A stretch of DNA of 64,000 bases from DASSUW01 sp963844205 (GTDB lineage Bacteria > Actinomycetota > Thermoleophilia > Solirubrobacterales > Solirubrobacteraceae). Position 1 is the first letter of the stretch, and each line of letters opens with the position of its first letter. Below the pieces are notes generated by a model, which saw only the letters and a list, made by a program, of their open reading frames with translations, was not told the DNA's origin and searched no databases. Location: positions 62,001-126,000 of the forward strand of contig CAWJNK010000010.1 in the NCBI GenBank assembly GCA_963844205.1, given 5' to 3'. The translations under genes were made by a program, and so were the position numbers. Of this stretch, positions 36,110 to 44,512 are shown one piece after another.

Positions 36110-36921
36110 GGCTGCCCGAGGACTTGCTCGACGAACGCGAGCACCTCGGGTGCCGCCGGGTCGATCAGGTGCCCGCCGCCGACGAGCGCCGTGCGCGCGT
36201 TGGGGAGCGCCGCCTGCAGAGCGTCCACGGGCTCGCGGAACTCCGGCGGCGAGTCCGCTGCGGCGACGAGCAAGGTGGGCTGGCGGACCGTCGCGAGCGC
36301 AGCCGCGTCCGCGTTCAGCCACCACTCGCCCTGCAGCTCGGCGAGGATCGCGGGTCCGTTGGACTCTAGGAGCCGCCGGATCTCCTCCGGGAATCCGAGC
36401 CACGCGCTCTCGCCCGCGACGTCGGTGATGAGCGCCTTGGCGGCGGCTTCGACGCCGTCCTGCGCCGCCACCGCGAGCAGACGCTCGGTGAGCGCATCGA
36501 CCCAGGCGGCGACCGCCGGCGCGTCCGCGCGCGACGTGTCGCCCTCGAGCAGCACGAGCGCCCGCACCCGATCGGGGTGGCGCAGCGCGAGATCGGTCGC
36601 CACGGTGGCCCCGTAGCTGCGGCCGATCACCACGGCCGGCGTCGCGCCGAGCGCGTCCAGCAGCGCGGCCGCGTCGTCTGCGTGCTCGGCGATGCTGGTG
36701 CGCTCGTAGTCCGCGGGCCGCTCGCTGCGCGCGCAGCCGCGGCGGTCGTAGGCGATCACGCGACCGAGCCGCACGAGCTTCTCGACCGGCTCGGCCCAGG
36801 CAAGGGTCGTGCCGCCGGCTCCGTGGACACAGAGGATCGGGACGCCGGTGCCGTGCTCCTCGTAGTACAGGCGGACGCCGTTGATCGGTCGCGTCCTCCC
36901 GGATGTCGCTGTGGTGCTCAT
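36106..36921 (-). CDS. Alpha/beta hydrolase (epoxide hydrolase/peroxidase-like)
   Basis: A 271-residue protein: PINGVRLYYEEHGTGVPILCVHGAGGTTLAW (oxyanion HG), AYDRRGCARSERP, nucleophile GRSYGATVATDLALRHPDRV (GxSxG, Ser), and GGGHLIDPAAPEVLAFVEQ (catalytic His). Serine rather than Asp at the elbow argues for esterase or peroxidase-like chemistry over epoxide hydrolase. It is the first gene of a coupled hydrolase pair followed by the TPR-LuxR regulator. The start is ATG 36921. Confidence 0.87.
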   Translation of the reverse strand: MSTTATSGRTRPINGVRLYYEEHGTGVPILCVHGAGGTTLAWAEPVEKLVRLGRVIAYDRRGCARSERPADYERTSIAEHADDAAALLDALGATPAVVIGRSYGATVATDLALRHPDRVRALVLLEGDTSRADAPAVAAWVDALTERLLAVAAQDGVEAAAKALITDVAGESAWLGFPEEIRRLLESNGPAILAELQGEWWLNADAAALATVRQPTLLVAAADSPPEFREPVDALQAALPNARTALVGGGHLIDPAAPEVLAFVEQVLGQP

Positions 36922-36989
36922 GACACGACGCTACGGCCGCGCCGTGTCCGTGTCATCGGGAGAACTCCCCATCCTGTGCGCCGCCGCCG

Positions 36990-38555
36990 TTAGTTGATGA
37001 GGTCGTGCTGCATCGCGAACAGCGCGGCACCGACCCGCGTGGATACACCAGTCTTTGCGTAGATGTGCTCGATGTGATGTCCGGCGGTCTTCTCGGTGAT
37101 CGTGAGCGCCTGCGCGATCTGCTTGGCGGTCCGGCTCTGCGCGAGCAGGCGCAGGATCTCGACCTCGCGCTCGCTCAGCCCGGCAGGCCGGGCTTGGCGG
37201 ACCTTCAGCGGCGCGGCGCCCGTCGCCTCCAGCACCGCATCGACGCTGCGCTTGTCCAGGGCGCCGGCGCGCACCGCCTCGCCGAGCTGTGCGCGAGCCT
37301 GCTCAGTGGTCAGCGCGGGGCGGTGGGGGCGGTCGCGGGTCATCGCGTCATATGCGTCGGCGGCTGCCAGCAGCCGTGCCCCGACGTCCAACTGCGCCGC
37401 TTCGGCACCGCGGTGATAGCCGCTTCCGTCGAGGCGCTCGTGATGCGATCCCGCGACCCGGGCGAGAGGCGCGAGGACCGCGGAGTGCTCGAGCACGCGC
37501 TCGGTGTAATAGGGGTGCAGCCGGACGCGCTCGCGCTCGCCCGCATTCAGCGCACCAGGCTTGTCCCAGATCCCGTTCGGAACGGCGACCCTGCCGACGT
37601 CGTGAAAGAAACCCGCTGCTCGCACCGCCGCGACCTCGGCGCGCGAGCAACCGAGCGACTCGGCGCCGGTCGCCGCCAGCTCGGCGACGCGGGCCGAGTG
37701 CCCATGTAGGAAGTCGACCTTCACGTCGGCGAACTCCCCGAACGCGCGCGCCACCATCTCGAGCCCCGCGCTCGAGATCATCGCCACCGGCCGCGGCTCA
37801 GCGTCGATGACCCGCTCCCACGCATCCGGCGCATCCGTCGACCGCAGCAGCGATGCCGGGTCCGCGAGGGCAGCATCGACAACCGCCGGGTCGTGGCCGT
37901 GGCCACGGCGACGCTCCAGCGCACCGATCGCCGCGTCGAGATCCCGTGCGTGGGCGATCGCGACGAGATCCTGCGCGACGCGGACGATGCGTAGCGGGCG
38001 TGAGATCTCCTCGCCGGCGGCCGTTCCGGGCAGGCCCTTGCCGTCCCAGCGCTCGAGCATCTGGCCGAGCGCCAGCGCGACCGCGTCGGGCATGTGCAGG
38101 CGCCGGGCCAGCAGCGTGGCTCCCTCGCACAGGTTCGCGCCCATCAGCTCGAAGCGCTGCGTGCCGCCTACGAGCATCGGGACGACGAGTCGCAACCGCG
38201 CGGGCAAGGACCGGTCGTCGGCGAACCGCGTCAGGAAGTAGCGCAGGTCCTCCGACGGCTGCGACATCGCGCCCAGTTGCTGTGCGCGGCGCTGGAAACC
38301 GATGTCGTCGCCACCCATCCAGCTCGCAAAGTGGGAGGCCGCCCCGGTGCAGCCGACATGCGCGACAAGCGCGACGTAGTAGACCTGCGCGCGTTCCTCG
38401 TCGGAGCAGTCAAGCCGCGCGGCCAGCTCCAGCGCCGCCAAGCAGACCGCGAGCTGGCGCTGGAGCGGTTGACCGAGACCGAGATCGGTCGCCAGCGACA
38501 GCGCCGCCATGAGTTCCGCCACGCGGATCCGATCGTCGGAGCCCGCTGTCTCCAC
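36990..38555 (-). CDS. Double HD-GYP-like protein fused to a LuxR HTH
   Basis: A 521-residue fusion. The first, degenerate HD-GYP half spans about 30-215 (ERWDGKGLPGTAAGEEISRPLRIVRVAQDLVAIA, but the HD pair is missing). The second half at about 280-420 has FFHDVGR (H318-D319), RLHPYYTERVL, HHERLDGSGYHRG (GYH for GYP) and ADAYDAMTRDRPHR. It ends in a LuxR HTH (LSEREVEILRLLAQSRTAKQIAQALTITEKTAGHHIEHIYAKTGV, about 463-507). It may break down or sense cyclic di-GMP and bind DNA directly. The start is GTG 38555. Confidence 0.85.
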   Translation of the reverse strand: METAGSDDRIRVAELMAALSLATDLGLGQPLQRQLAVCLAALELAARLDCSDEERAQVYYVALVAHVGCTGAASHFASWMGGDDIGFQRRAQQLGAMSQPSEDLRYFLTRFADDRSLPARLRLVVPMLVGGTQRFELMGANLCEGATLLARRLHMPDAVALALGQMLERWDGKGLPGTAAGEEISRPLRIVRVAQDLVAIAHARDLDAAIGALERRRGHGHDPAVVDAALADPASLLRSTDAPDAWERVIDAEPRPVAMISSAGLEMVARAFGEFADVKVDFLHGHSARVAELAATGAESLGCSRAEVAAVRAAGFFHDVGRVAVPNGIWDKPGALNAGERERVRLHPYYTERVLEHSAVLAPLARVAGSHHERLDGSGYHRGAEAAQLDVGARLLAAADAYDAMTRDRPHRPALTTEQARAQLGEAVRAGALDKRSVDAVLEATGAAPLKVRQARPAGLSEREVEILRLLAQSRTAKQIAQALTITEKTAGHHIEHIYAKTGVSTRVGAALFAMQHDLIN

Positions 38556-39476
38556 GTCGCGAGTCTAAAGACGCGCCGCCGGACGCTTCGATGCTCCACG
38601 AGCAGCCGCCCGAGCCCGAGCACTGCAAGTGGCTCATGCGCAGCACGACGCCCGTGCACTCAGGGCACGACGTGGGCGCAGCCGCCATCCATGAACGGCG
38701 CGCGCAACACGCGACTCGCCGCAGTGAGAGCTGCTCGATACCGCTGAACGGCGGCGGCGCGGCGCGCCGAGCGGACGCTCGCTGGCTGGGAGCGAAACGG
38801 GACTCGGTCAGGCCGCCCGGGCTCGATCCGTTCCAGAGTGCCGTCGACGAGCGGTTGGACGACTGCAGACGTCACATCGCCGTAGCGCCCGAACGCCGAA
38901 AGTATCGAGCTCCCTCACTCGACGGGAAATGCTCTGGCTCGGGTTCTTCAGCGCCCCCTCGAGCCCGATGGCCCGCGCGGCGCGGGCCGCCGGCGCACAC
39001 CTGCAGGCTTCCGGCAGCGTCCTCGATCGGCGGCGAGCCGCGGGACGGTCGACTGCCGCGAGACGCACTAGCCGCGCCTCGCCGCCTACCTCGTACTCGA
39101 TGGGTTCCGCGATTCGCTGTTCGTACGGTATCCCGAGCGCCCCGCGACGGCCCGCCGGAACGCGGCCCGTCGCTTCCGACCAAGAGCAGTCGCGCATCGA
39201 GACCCGCCGAATACGCCTGCTGGTCGTCCGCAGCAGGCGTCTCGCGAGCGTGGTCGGAGACGACCGCATCCACACGGAAGAGGGGGTCCACTCGCGACCG
39301 CATCCGTATGCGGAAGGTCGCTGCCGACGGCAGCCGCGACGATCCGGTTTTGAGCGCGGTTAGTTGCGTTGCGCATGCCCGACGCGAGCACCTGGAGCGC
39401 CACGGCGTCAAGCCGCCGTGTCATGTGTCGGCCCGTGAGCGGCGCGGACCCGGCCGATGAACCCGTGAGAGTCGTT
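38556..39476. other. Gene-free stretch of about 0.9 kb, probably degraded DNA
   Basis: No frame with a credible start, RBS and protein-like composition was found. A leftward frame around 38556-38688 reads PTSCPECTGVVLRMSHLQCSGSGGC, a zinc-ribbon-like scrap without context. The rest gives only Arg/Ala-rich shadows in all frames. It looks like eroded genes inside the island. Confidence 0.5.
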
Positions 39477-41210
39477 CTAGAGGTCAACGGTCACCGGTCC
39501 TCGCGGCCGCGCGCAGCAGAGCAGGACCTGTCCCGGGGCGGGATCATCGAGCGGCTCGGGCTCGTAGTCGACGGCGCCATCGACGAGTCCCGACTCGCAG
39601 CGGTGGCAGACGCCGGTCCGGCACGACCAGTCGGCGGGCACGTCGCACGCCTCGGCAAGCTCGAGCAGGCTGCCGTAGCGATCGTCCCAAGAGACCGTCA
39701 GCGACGAGCGGCTGAACGCGACGTCGGACCCTCGTCCGGGTGGTCCCGAAGGTGGGTGCGGGTCGGGTGCGTTGTCGCGCGGCTCGGGGCCGAACACCTC
39801 GCGATGCAGCCGCTCGGGATGTACGCCCCAGCTGAGCAGCGCGGCCGTCAGGTCGCGCAAGAAGCCCACAGGCCCGCAGAGGTAGAAGTCGGCATCCTGT
39901 GGGACACCGAGGTCGAGCAGGGCATCGAGATCGATGCGCCCGACGGCGTCATAGTCGCGGGCCTCGCGGTCGTCGCTTTGTGGTCGGCTGTAGCGCACGT
40001 GCGAACGAGCCGCCGGCAGCCTGGATACCAGCTCGCGCGCCTCGGCGGCGAACGCGTGCTCGACGCCGCTGCGAGCGCCGTGGAACCACCAGGCCGGGCG
40101 CTCGCTGCCGGCACGCGCGAGCGCGCCGAGCATTGCGAGCACGGGGGTCACGCCGACACCGGCGCTGAGCAGCACGACCGGTCCCGTCGCATCGACGTCG
40201 AGGGTGAAGTCGCCGCGCGGCGCGCCGACCTCGAGCACATCGCCCACTGCCACACGGTCGTGGAGCAGAACGCTTCCGAGCCCGCCGGCTTCGCGCTTGA
40301 CCGCTATGCGAAAGCGCCGTTCGTCGGCGGGAGCGGCCAACGAGTACGACCGAAGCACCGGCGCATGCCCACCCGGGGCGTGGAGCCTGAGCGCGAGGAA
40401 CTGACCGGGAAGGAAGCCGGGGAGCGGCTCGCCGTCGACCGGCTCGAGGGCGAACGAGCGCACCGACGTGCTCTCGGGCGTCGACGCGGCCACGCGAAAC
40501 GGCCGCAGCCCCGGCCACGCCGGCGGCGTCGACGGTCGCGCCAAGCCCCTGTTGCCCGCCGCTCCCTGCTCGTGCTGTTCGAGCAATGCCCTAAACGAGC
40601 CACGCCAACCCTCCGATAGCGCCGGGATGGCGAGGGCGCGGCGCAGGCCGGCGGGGGTGTGGCCCGGCAGGTAGAGCAGGGCGCTGACGTCGCGCACGCT
40701 CATCGCCTCCGGCCCGGTGGCGATTCGCTCGATGGCGTCGCCCGCACCGACCTCGCCCTCCTGGAGCACGCGCATGTAGAAGCCCGGCCGGCCATGCGAG
40801 TACAGCAGCGCCGGCATCCGCGGCTCGTCGAGTCGCAGGCCGACCTTGAAGCAGGTCACGCGCGGCTGCGTGACCTCGAGGATCGCGTCCCCGATGCGGT
40901 AGCGGTCGCCGACGCAGACCTTGTCGTCGGGCATCCCCTCGACGGTGAGGTTCTCCCCGAAGTGGCCGGCAGCGAGGTCGTCGCGGCCGAGAACCTCCGC
41001 CCAGTGCTCGTACGCGGACCGGTCATAGACGTAGACCGCGCGATGCTCGCCGCCATGGGCGACCAGGTCGGCCTGGCCGTCGCCCTCCACGTTCAGGCGC
41101 CGCACCCGTCGCCGACCGACCACCGGCGACTTGAAGATCGCGGTCCTGACCGTGCGGCCACGCCACGGCACGTCACGAGGCAGCCCGACGTTGACCGACA
41201 GCACCCTCAT
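39477..41210 (-). CDS. MOSC - FAD/NAD reductase - 2Fe-2S ferredoxin fusion protein
   Basis: A 577-residue three-part redox protein. The N-terminal MOSC domain (about 1-220; GDGQADLVAHGGEHRAVYVYD, FGENLTVEG, and PRVTCFKVGLRLDEPRMPALL with the key Cys) is of the YiiM type, which handles sulfur/molybdenum-cofactor chemistry. A ferredoxin-reductase domain follows (about 250-480; RSYSLAAP, VVLLSAGVGVTPVLAML, YLCGPVGFLRDL), then a C-terminal plant-type 2Fe-2S cluster (SCRTGVCHRCESG and LLCCA). It can pass electrons from NAD(P)H to an acceptor at the MOSC site. The start is ATG 41210, 13 bp after the DUF427 gene. Confidence 0.88.
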   Translation of the reverse strand: MRVLSVNVGLPRDVPWRGRTVRTAIFKSPVVGRRRVRRLNVEGDGQADLVAHGGEHRAVYVYDRSAYEHWAEVLGRDDLAAGHFGENLTVEGMPDDKVCVGDRYRIGDAILEVTQPRVTCFKVGLRLDEPRMPALLYSHGRPGFYMRVLQEGEVGAGDAIERIATGPEAMSVRDVSALLYLPGHTPAGLRRALAIPALSEGWRGSFRALLEQHEQGAAGNRGLARPSTPPAWPGLRPFRVAASTPESTSVRSFALEPVDGEPLPGFLPGQFLALRLHAPGGHAPVLRSYSLAAPADERRFRIAVKREAGGLGSVLLHDRVAVGDVLEVGAPRGDFTLDVDATGPVVLLSAGVGVTPVLAMLGALARAGSERPAWWFHGARSGVEHAFAAEARELVSRLPAARSHVRYSRPQSDDREARDYDAVGRIDLDALLDLGVPQDADFYLCGPVGFLRDLTAALLSWGVHPERLHREVFGPEPRDNAPDPHPPSGPPGRGSDVAFSRSSLTVSWDDRYGSLLELAEACDVPADWSCRTGVCHRCESGLVDGAVDYEPEPLDDPAPGQVLLCCARPRGPVTVDL

Positions 41211-41223
41211 TGCGGCGCCGCCG

Positions 41224-41997
41224 CTACGAGAACTTCGTCGATGGCCGCTCTTGCCGCAGGCCGTCGACATAGATGTCGACCTTCTCGTTGTAGAAGGCGA
41301 TCAGTCCGGCAGCCTTCTGGCTCTCGGGCAGCGGAGTCCGGTAGGACCACGCCAGGTCGTCGCGCACGCTGTCTCCCGCGCGCACCGACCACCACTCGGC
41401 CTGGCCCTTGTACGGGCAGTGGCTGACGGTATCGGTTGCGGTCAGCAGGTCCATCCGGACGTGCGTCTTCGGCAGGTAGTAGCGCACCGGCAGGCCGGTC
41501 TCGAACAGCAGTCTGGGACTCGGCGATTCGGCGATCGTGATCCCGTCGACCTCGACTCGCACGTGCCGCGAGCTCGCGAGGATGTCAACGCGCGTGTACG
41601 GATCGCGCGGATGCGTGAACACCTCCTCGTCCTCCTCGAACCATGCGTCCATCGAGTTCCAGTCGAGCCGGATCAGGTCGCGCAACTCCTCGATCGGCGA
41701 GTCGTCGTAGCGCAGCGCGGCGCGCGGCGCCTCCCTGCCGCCGGCCCTGACCATGAACGTGCGGCCGTCGCCGCGGCTGGGCGAGTGGGCGACGCCGCCG
41801 TCGGGCTCGAGCAGCCCCGTCGCCACGTCGGCGAGCGGGAAGTAGAAGGCGGGGTAGTAGGGGACCTCCCACACCAGTACCGGGCGGGTCGTGTCGGCGA
41901 CCACCTCGCCGCCAAGGTAGGCGCGCACGCGCTTGCTCCCGGGCTCGATGCGGATCCGCCCGCGCTTTGTGTTCGTCTCGGCTCTCGTGGCGCTCAT
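41224..41997 (-). CDS. DUF427 double-domain protein
   Basis: A 257-residue protein with two DUF427 units. The first contains VRAYLGGEVVADTTRPVLVWE and YYPAFYFPLADV. The second has VRVEVDGITIAESPSPRLLFETGLPVRYYLPKTHV, CPYKGQAEWWSV and GLIAFYNEKVDIYVDG. The function of DUF427 is unknown; it often sits with redox genes. The chosen start ATG 41997 has gagg upstream; an ATG at 42027 would begin only 3 bp from the TetR palindrome. It is the first gene of an operon with the MOSC fusion, probably under TetR control. Confidence 0.85.
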   Translation of the reverse strand: MSATRAETNTKRGRIRIEPGSKRVRAYLGGEVVADTTRPVLVWEVPYYPAFYFPLADVATGLLEPDGGVAHSPSRGDGRTFMVRAGGREAPRAALRYDDSPIEELRDLIRLDWNSMDAWFEEDEEVFTHPRDPYTRVDILASSRHVRVEVDGITIAESPSPRLLFETGLPVRYYLPKTHVRMDLLTATDTVSHCPYKGQAEWWSVRAGDSVRDDLAWSYRTPLPESQKAAGLIAFYNEKVDIYVDGLRQERPSTKFS

Positions 41998-42030
41998 GTC
42001 ATGCCTCGCGACGCGTTGGGTAGTCATCTA

Positions 42031-42046
42031 TGGACTGTTTAGTCCA
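42031..42046. promoter_or_regulatory. TetR-type operator, site 1 (TGGACTGTTTAGTCCA)
   Basis: Arms TGGACT/AGTCCA with a 4-bp centre. It lies immediately upstream of the DUF427-MOSC operon, and the arms are identical to those of the palindrome at 42760-42775 on the other side of the tetR gene. Confidence 0.8.
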
Positions 42047-42062
42047 CTGAGCGGCCCATGCG

Positions 42063-42674
42063 TTACAGGGCGGCCCGCGGGTTCGTCGCGTGGCCGCGAA
42101 GGTGGGCGTAAGCGGCGTCGAGGGCGGTCGCGAGCTGCCCGGGGTCGCGTCGAGATTGAGTAAGGACGAGCCCGCCCTGGATGACGGCCAGCGTGACCGT
42201 CGCGAGCTGATCGGCATCGGCGCCCGGATCGAGCTTGCCGGCTCGCCGCATCGAGCGCAGTCCGTCGCGCAGGCGAGCCTCCCACTGGTCGAACGCGGCG
42301 GCGAGTGCGAGTCGGGCCTGCTCGTCGCTCTCCGCCAGCTGGCCGACGAGCGACCCGATCGGGCAGCCGCGGCAGGCGCGACGCTCGACTTGGAGCTCGA
42401 CCAGCGAGTCGAACCACGATCGGATTGCCCGCCAGCTGTCGAGCGGCGGCAGTTCACCGACGACACCTTCCGCGTTGTGCACCACGACGGCGTGCAGCAG
42501 TGCGGCGCGGTCCTCGAAGTAGTGGTAGAGCTGGCTCTTGCTGGCGCCGGCACGCTCGATCACGTCGTCGAGGCTCGTGTCCGCGACGCCGAGCTCAGCG
42601 ATCAGCTCGGACGCGGCCACGACGATCCGCTCGCGCATCGCCCTCCCCCTCGCGGTCTTCGGTGCAGCGACCAC
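42063..42674 (-). CDS. TetR-family repressor of the flanking genes
   Basis: A 203-residue TetR regulator. The HTH (MRERIVVAASELIAELGVADTSLDDVIERAGASKSQLYHYFEDRAALLHAVV) is followed by a ligand domain with CRGCPIGSLVGQLAESDEQARLALAAAFDQWEARLRDG, typical of the YxaF/LmrA-like group. The vicinal cysteines CRGC could sense thiol-reactive or quinone-like ligands. The gene is flanked by the two palindromes TGGACT-N4-AGTCCA, so it most likely represses the DUF427-MOSC operon, the divergent secreted-protein gene and itself. The start is ATG 42674. Confidence 0.9.
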   Translation of the reverse strand: MVAAPKTARGRAMRERIVVAASELIAELGVADTSLDDVIERAGASKSQLYHYFEDRAALLHAVVVHNAEGVVGELPPLDSWRAIRSWFDSLVELQVERRACRGCPIGSLVGQLAESDEQARLALAAAFDQWEARLRDGLRSMRRAGKLDPGADADQLATVTLAVIQGGLVLTQSRRDPGQLATALDAAYAHLRGHATNPRAAL

Positions 42675-42759
42675 GCGCCAACCCTATGGCGTCCTGGACC
42701 TCGCGGTCCAGGCCATCGAGTTCGATTCACGCGTGTAACGAACTACGTGGTACCGGGAC

Positions 42760-42775
42760 TGGACTAATTAGTCCA
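42760..42775. promoter_or_regulatory. TetR-type operator, site 2 (TGGACTAATTAGTCCA)
   Basis: A perfect 16-bp palindrome between tetR (start 42674, leftward) and the secreted-protein gene (start 42834, rightward). It shares both arms with site 1. Confidence 0.82.
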
Positions 42776-42833
42776 ATTGTTTTCAACTCTGGGTGCGGCG
42801 CGTCCCGTGCTTCGCCCGCCGAAGGGAGAAGTG

Positions 42834-44189
42834 ATGAAGCTCTTCTCGAAACGCTGGTTGCTCGGAGCGGCCACCCTGGCAGTCGTGGTCGCGGCGGTGG
42901 TGGTGGGCAGTCAGGCGGTTGACGGGTCGGGCGGCCAGGCGGTCGCGGGCGCGAAGAAGGCGTCCGGCTCGGCCGCGGGTCTGGGACCGCTGAGCGGTGT
43001 CCTGCCCCGCGACCACCTGACGCTCGAGAGCGCGATCAAGGTGGACCTGAGCAAGGAGACCGTCCGGCTCCCGCTCTACAAGGGCAAGGCGGGCGGCGAG
43101 ACCGTGTGGTTCGCGCTGCTCGATGCGTCGGACGCCGGGCTGGCGCACGACCTCGGCGTCAACTACGCGCCCAAGCTCGCCAACCTCGCCATCAACTGCC
43201 CAGAGTGCGTGCAGACAGTCGGGCTCGAGACGCCGACGCCGGCCCAGAACCCGTTCGGGCAGGCGGTCGTCGACTTCCAGGGCGCCCCCGACTTCAGCCC
43301 GACGCGCCTCGCCGAGCCGGGACCGGACGGGTTCCCGCTCGCGAAGGTCGAGCCCGGCGCCGTCGCGCGCGACGGCTACAGCCCGTTCATCCGCATCGCC
43401 GGCTCGAACACCGTCTACAGCGCGCCGATCGTCGCGACCGGCGACGGCCCGTTCGACGTCGAGCATCACACCAACACCGGCGACCGCGTACTGCGCGTGC
43501 ACATCGCGGCCAAGTCGGCGCCGGGCCAGTACCAGGAGTCATGGGTCGACCTGCTGTTCGTCAAGGGCTTCGACGCCGGCCAGCCGATCGTCTATATCAG
43601 CACCGACGCCGGCCAGCCCCTGACCTCGGTGCTCGAGCGCTCGACCTACGTGCCGGCACTCGACAAGGCGGCCTACAACGGCGGCGATGATTTCCTCGGC
43701 TCGGCCCGCGAGCGGCTGTTCGGCTTCATCAACGGCCAGACCGGCGCGGGCAATCGCCAGGCACAGGGATTCGTGCACCTCGTCAAGGACGGTCACGTCT
43801 CCGAGGACGCCAGCGCCGACAACACGGCGCTGATCGACGCCCTCCGGCGAGGCGGTGATCTACTCAACGTCTTCGGTGACTTCCCGACCCTGAGCGACCC
43901 GCGCCACGCGCAGGCATACAGCCCGCTGTGGGACGCCCAGCTCGGGCTCTGGACCGACAAGGCCGTCAAGGCCGGCCTCAACAAGCGCCAGATCGACGAG
44001 GTGCAGGTCTTCAACCTGGCCGCCACCCGGCCTGACCTGCTGACCGGCGTCGACCCGGCCACCGGCAAGCCGGCCCCCTACGGCGCCGCCGGCGTTGACA
44101 TCAACTGCGCGGTCATCGCGTTCATCGACAAGGCTCCGACCAAGAACCTCGCCGATCCGGTCGCGGACTCGCAGTTCCCGCCCAGGTAG
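42834..44189 (+). CDS. Secreted protein of unknown family, probably TetR-controlled
   Basis: A 451-residue exported protein. The N-terminal segment MKLFSKRWLLGAATLAVVVAAVVVGSQAV is a signal peptide or anchor. The rest is a conserved-looking domain without recognised family: VDLSKETVRLPLYKGKAGGETVWFALLDASDAGLAHDLGVNYAPKL, INCPECVQTVGLETPTPAQNPFGQAVVDFQGAPDFSPTR, FDVEHHTNTGDRVLRVH. Cysteines are few (CPEC and one near the C-terminus), and CPEC could bind metal or a thiol. The start ATG 42834 has gaaggga upstream. The shared TetR palindrome ties it to the DUF427/MOSC redox operon. A strong hairpin follows. Confidence 0.8.
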   Translation: MKLFSKRWLLGAATLAVVVAAVVVGSQAVDGSGGQAVAGAKKASGSAAGLGPLSGVLPRDHLTLESAIKVDLSKETVRLPLYKGKAGGETVWFALLDASDAGLAHDLGVNYAPKLANLAINCPECVQTVGLETPTPAQNPFGQAVVDFQGAPDFSPTRLAEPGPDGFPLAKVEPGAVARDGYSPFIRIAGSNTVYSAPIVATGDGPFDVEHHTNTGDRVLRVHIAAKSAPGQYQESWVDLLFVKGFDAGQPIVYISTDAGQPLTSVLERSTYVPALDKAAYNGGDDFLGSARERLFGFINGQTGAGNRQAQGFVHLVKDGHVSEDASADNTALIDALRRGGDLLNVFGDFPTLSDPRHAQAYSPLWDAQLGLWTDKAVKAGLNKRQIDEVQVFNLAATRPDLLTGVDPATGKPAPYGAAGVDINCAVIAFIDKAPTKNLADPVADSQFPPR

Positions 44190-44198
44190 CGAACACAC

Positions 44199-44229
44199 GG
44201 ACGGGCGGGCCCACGAGGCCCGCCCGTCC
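44199..44229 (+). terminator. Perfect 13-bp GC hairpin after the secreted-protein gene
   Basis: GGACGGGCGGGCC (44199-44211) pairs with GGCCCGCCCGTCC (44217-44229) around cacga. It starts 9 bp after the stop at 44189. No U-tract. Confidence 0.7.
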
Positions 44230-44269
44230 AAGCACCAACCAGCCGTCTCCCACACGAACGGAGCAAAAG

Positions 44270-44512
44270 ATGAATCGCAGCATACGTATCGGTTCGTTGG
44301 TCGCCGTGGCGGCCGTGCCGCTTGCCGCATTCGAGATCGCCGGCTGCGGCGCCGGCAACGACGGGAGCTACCGCTACGCCGGCGACCAGAAGCCCGGCGA
44401 CGCCAACGGTCAAGGCATCACGGCGTTCGGCGACGGTTGGTTCGCCCTCGCTCGGACCGGCAACATGATCTCCGGCACGGCCCCGAATGCGGACGGCACC
44501 AATGGCTACTAG
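44270..44512 (+). CDS. Miniature lipoprotein, internally shortened Lipoprotein_15 relative
   Basis: 80 residues with an RBS (ggagc) before ATG 44270. A lipoprotein signal ends in LAAFEIAGCG (lipobox Cys about 26). The mature part reads YRYAGDQKPGDANGQGITAFGDGWFALARTGNMISG. This matches the last repeat of the full-length homologue at 48864-49418 (YLYQGDQKPGDTTGQGSTGFGAAWWALSAAGNEV) but lacks the preceding 80 or so residues. It therefore looks like a deletion version that kept the signal peptide and the final motif. It overlaps the VOC gene by 11 bp. Confidence 0.75.
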   Translation: MNRSIRIGSLVAVAAVPLAAFEIAGCGAGNDGSYRYAGDQKPGDANGQGITAFGDGWFALARTGNMISGTAPNADGTNGY

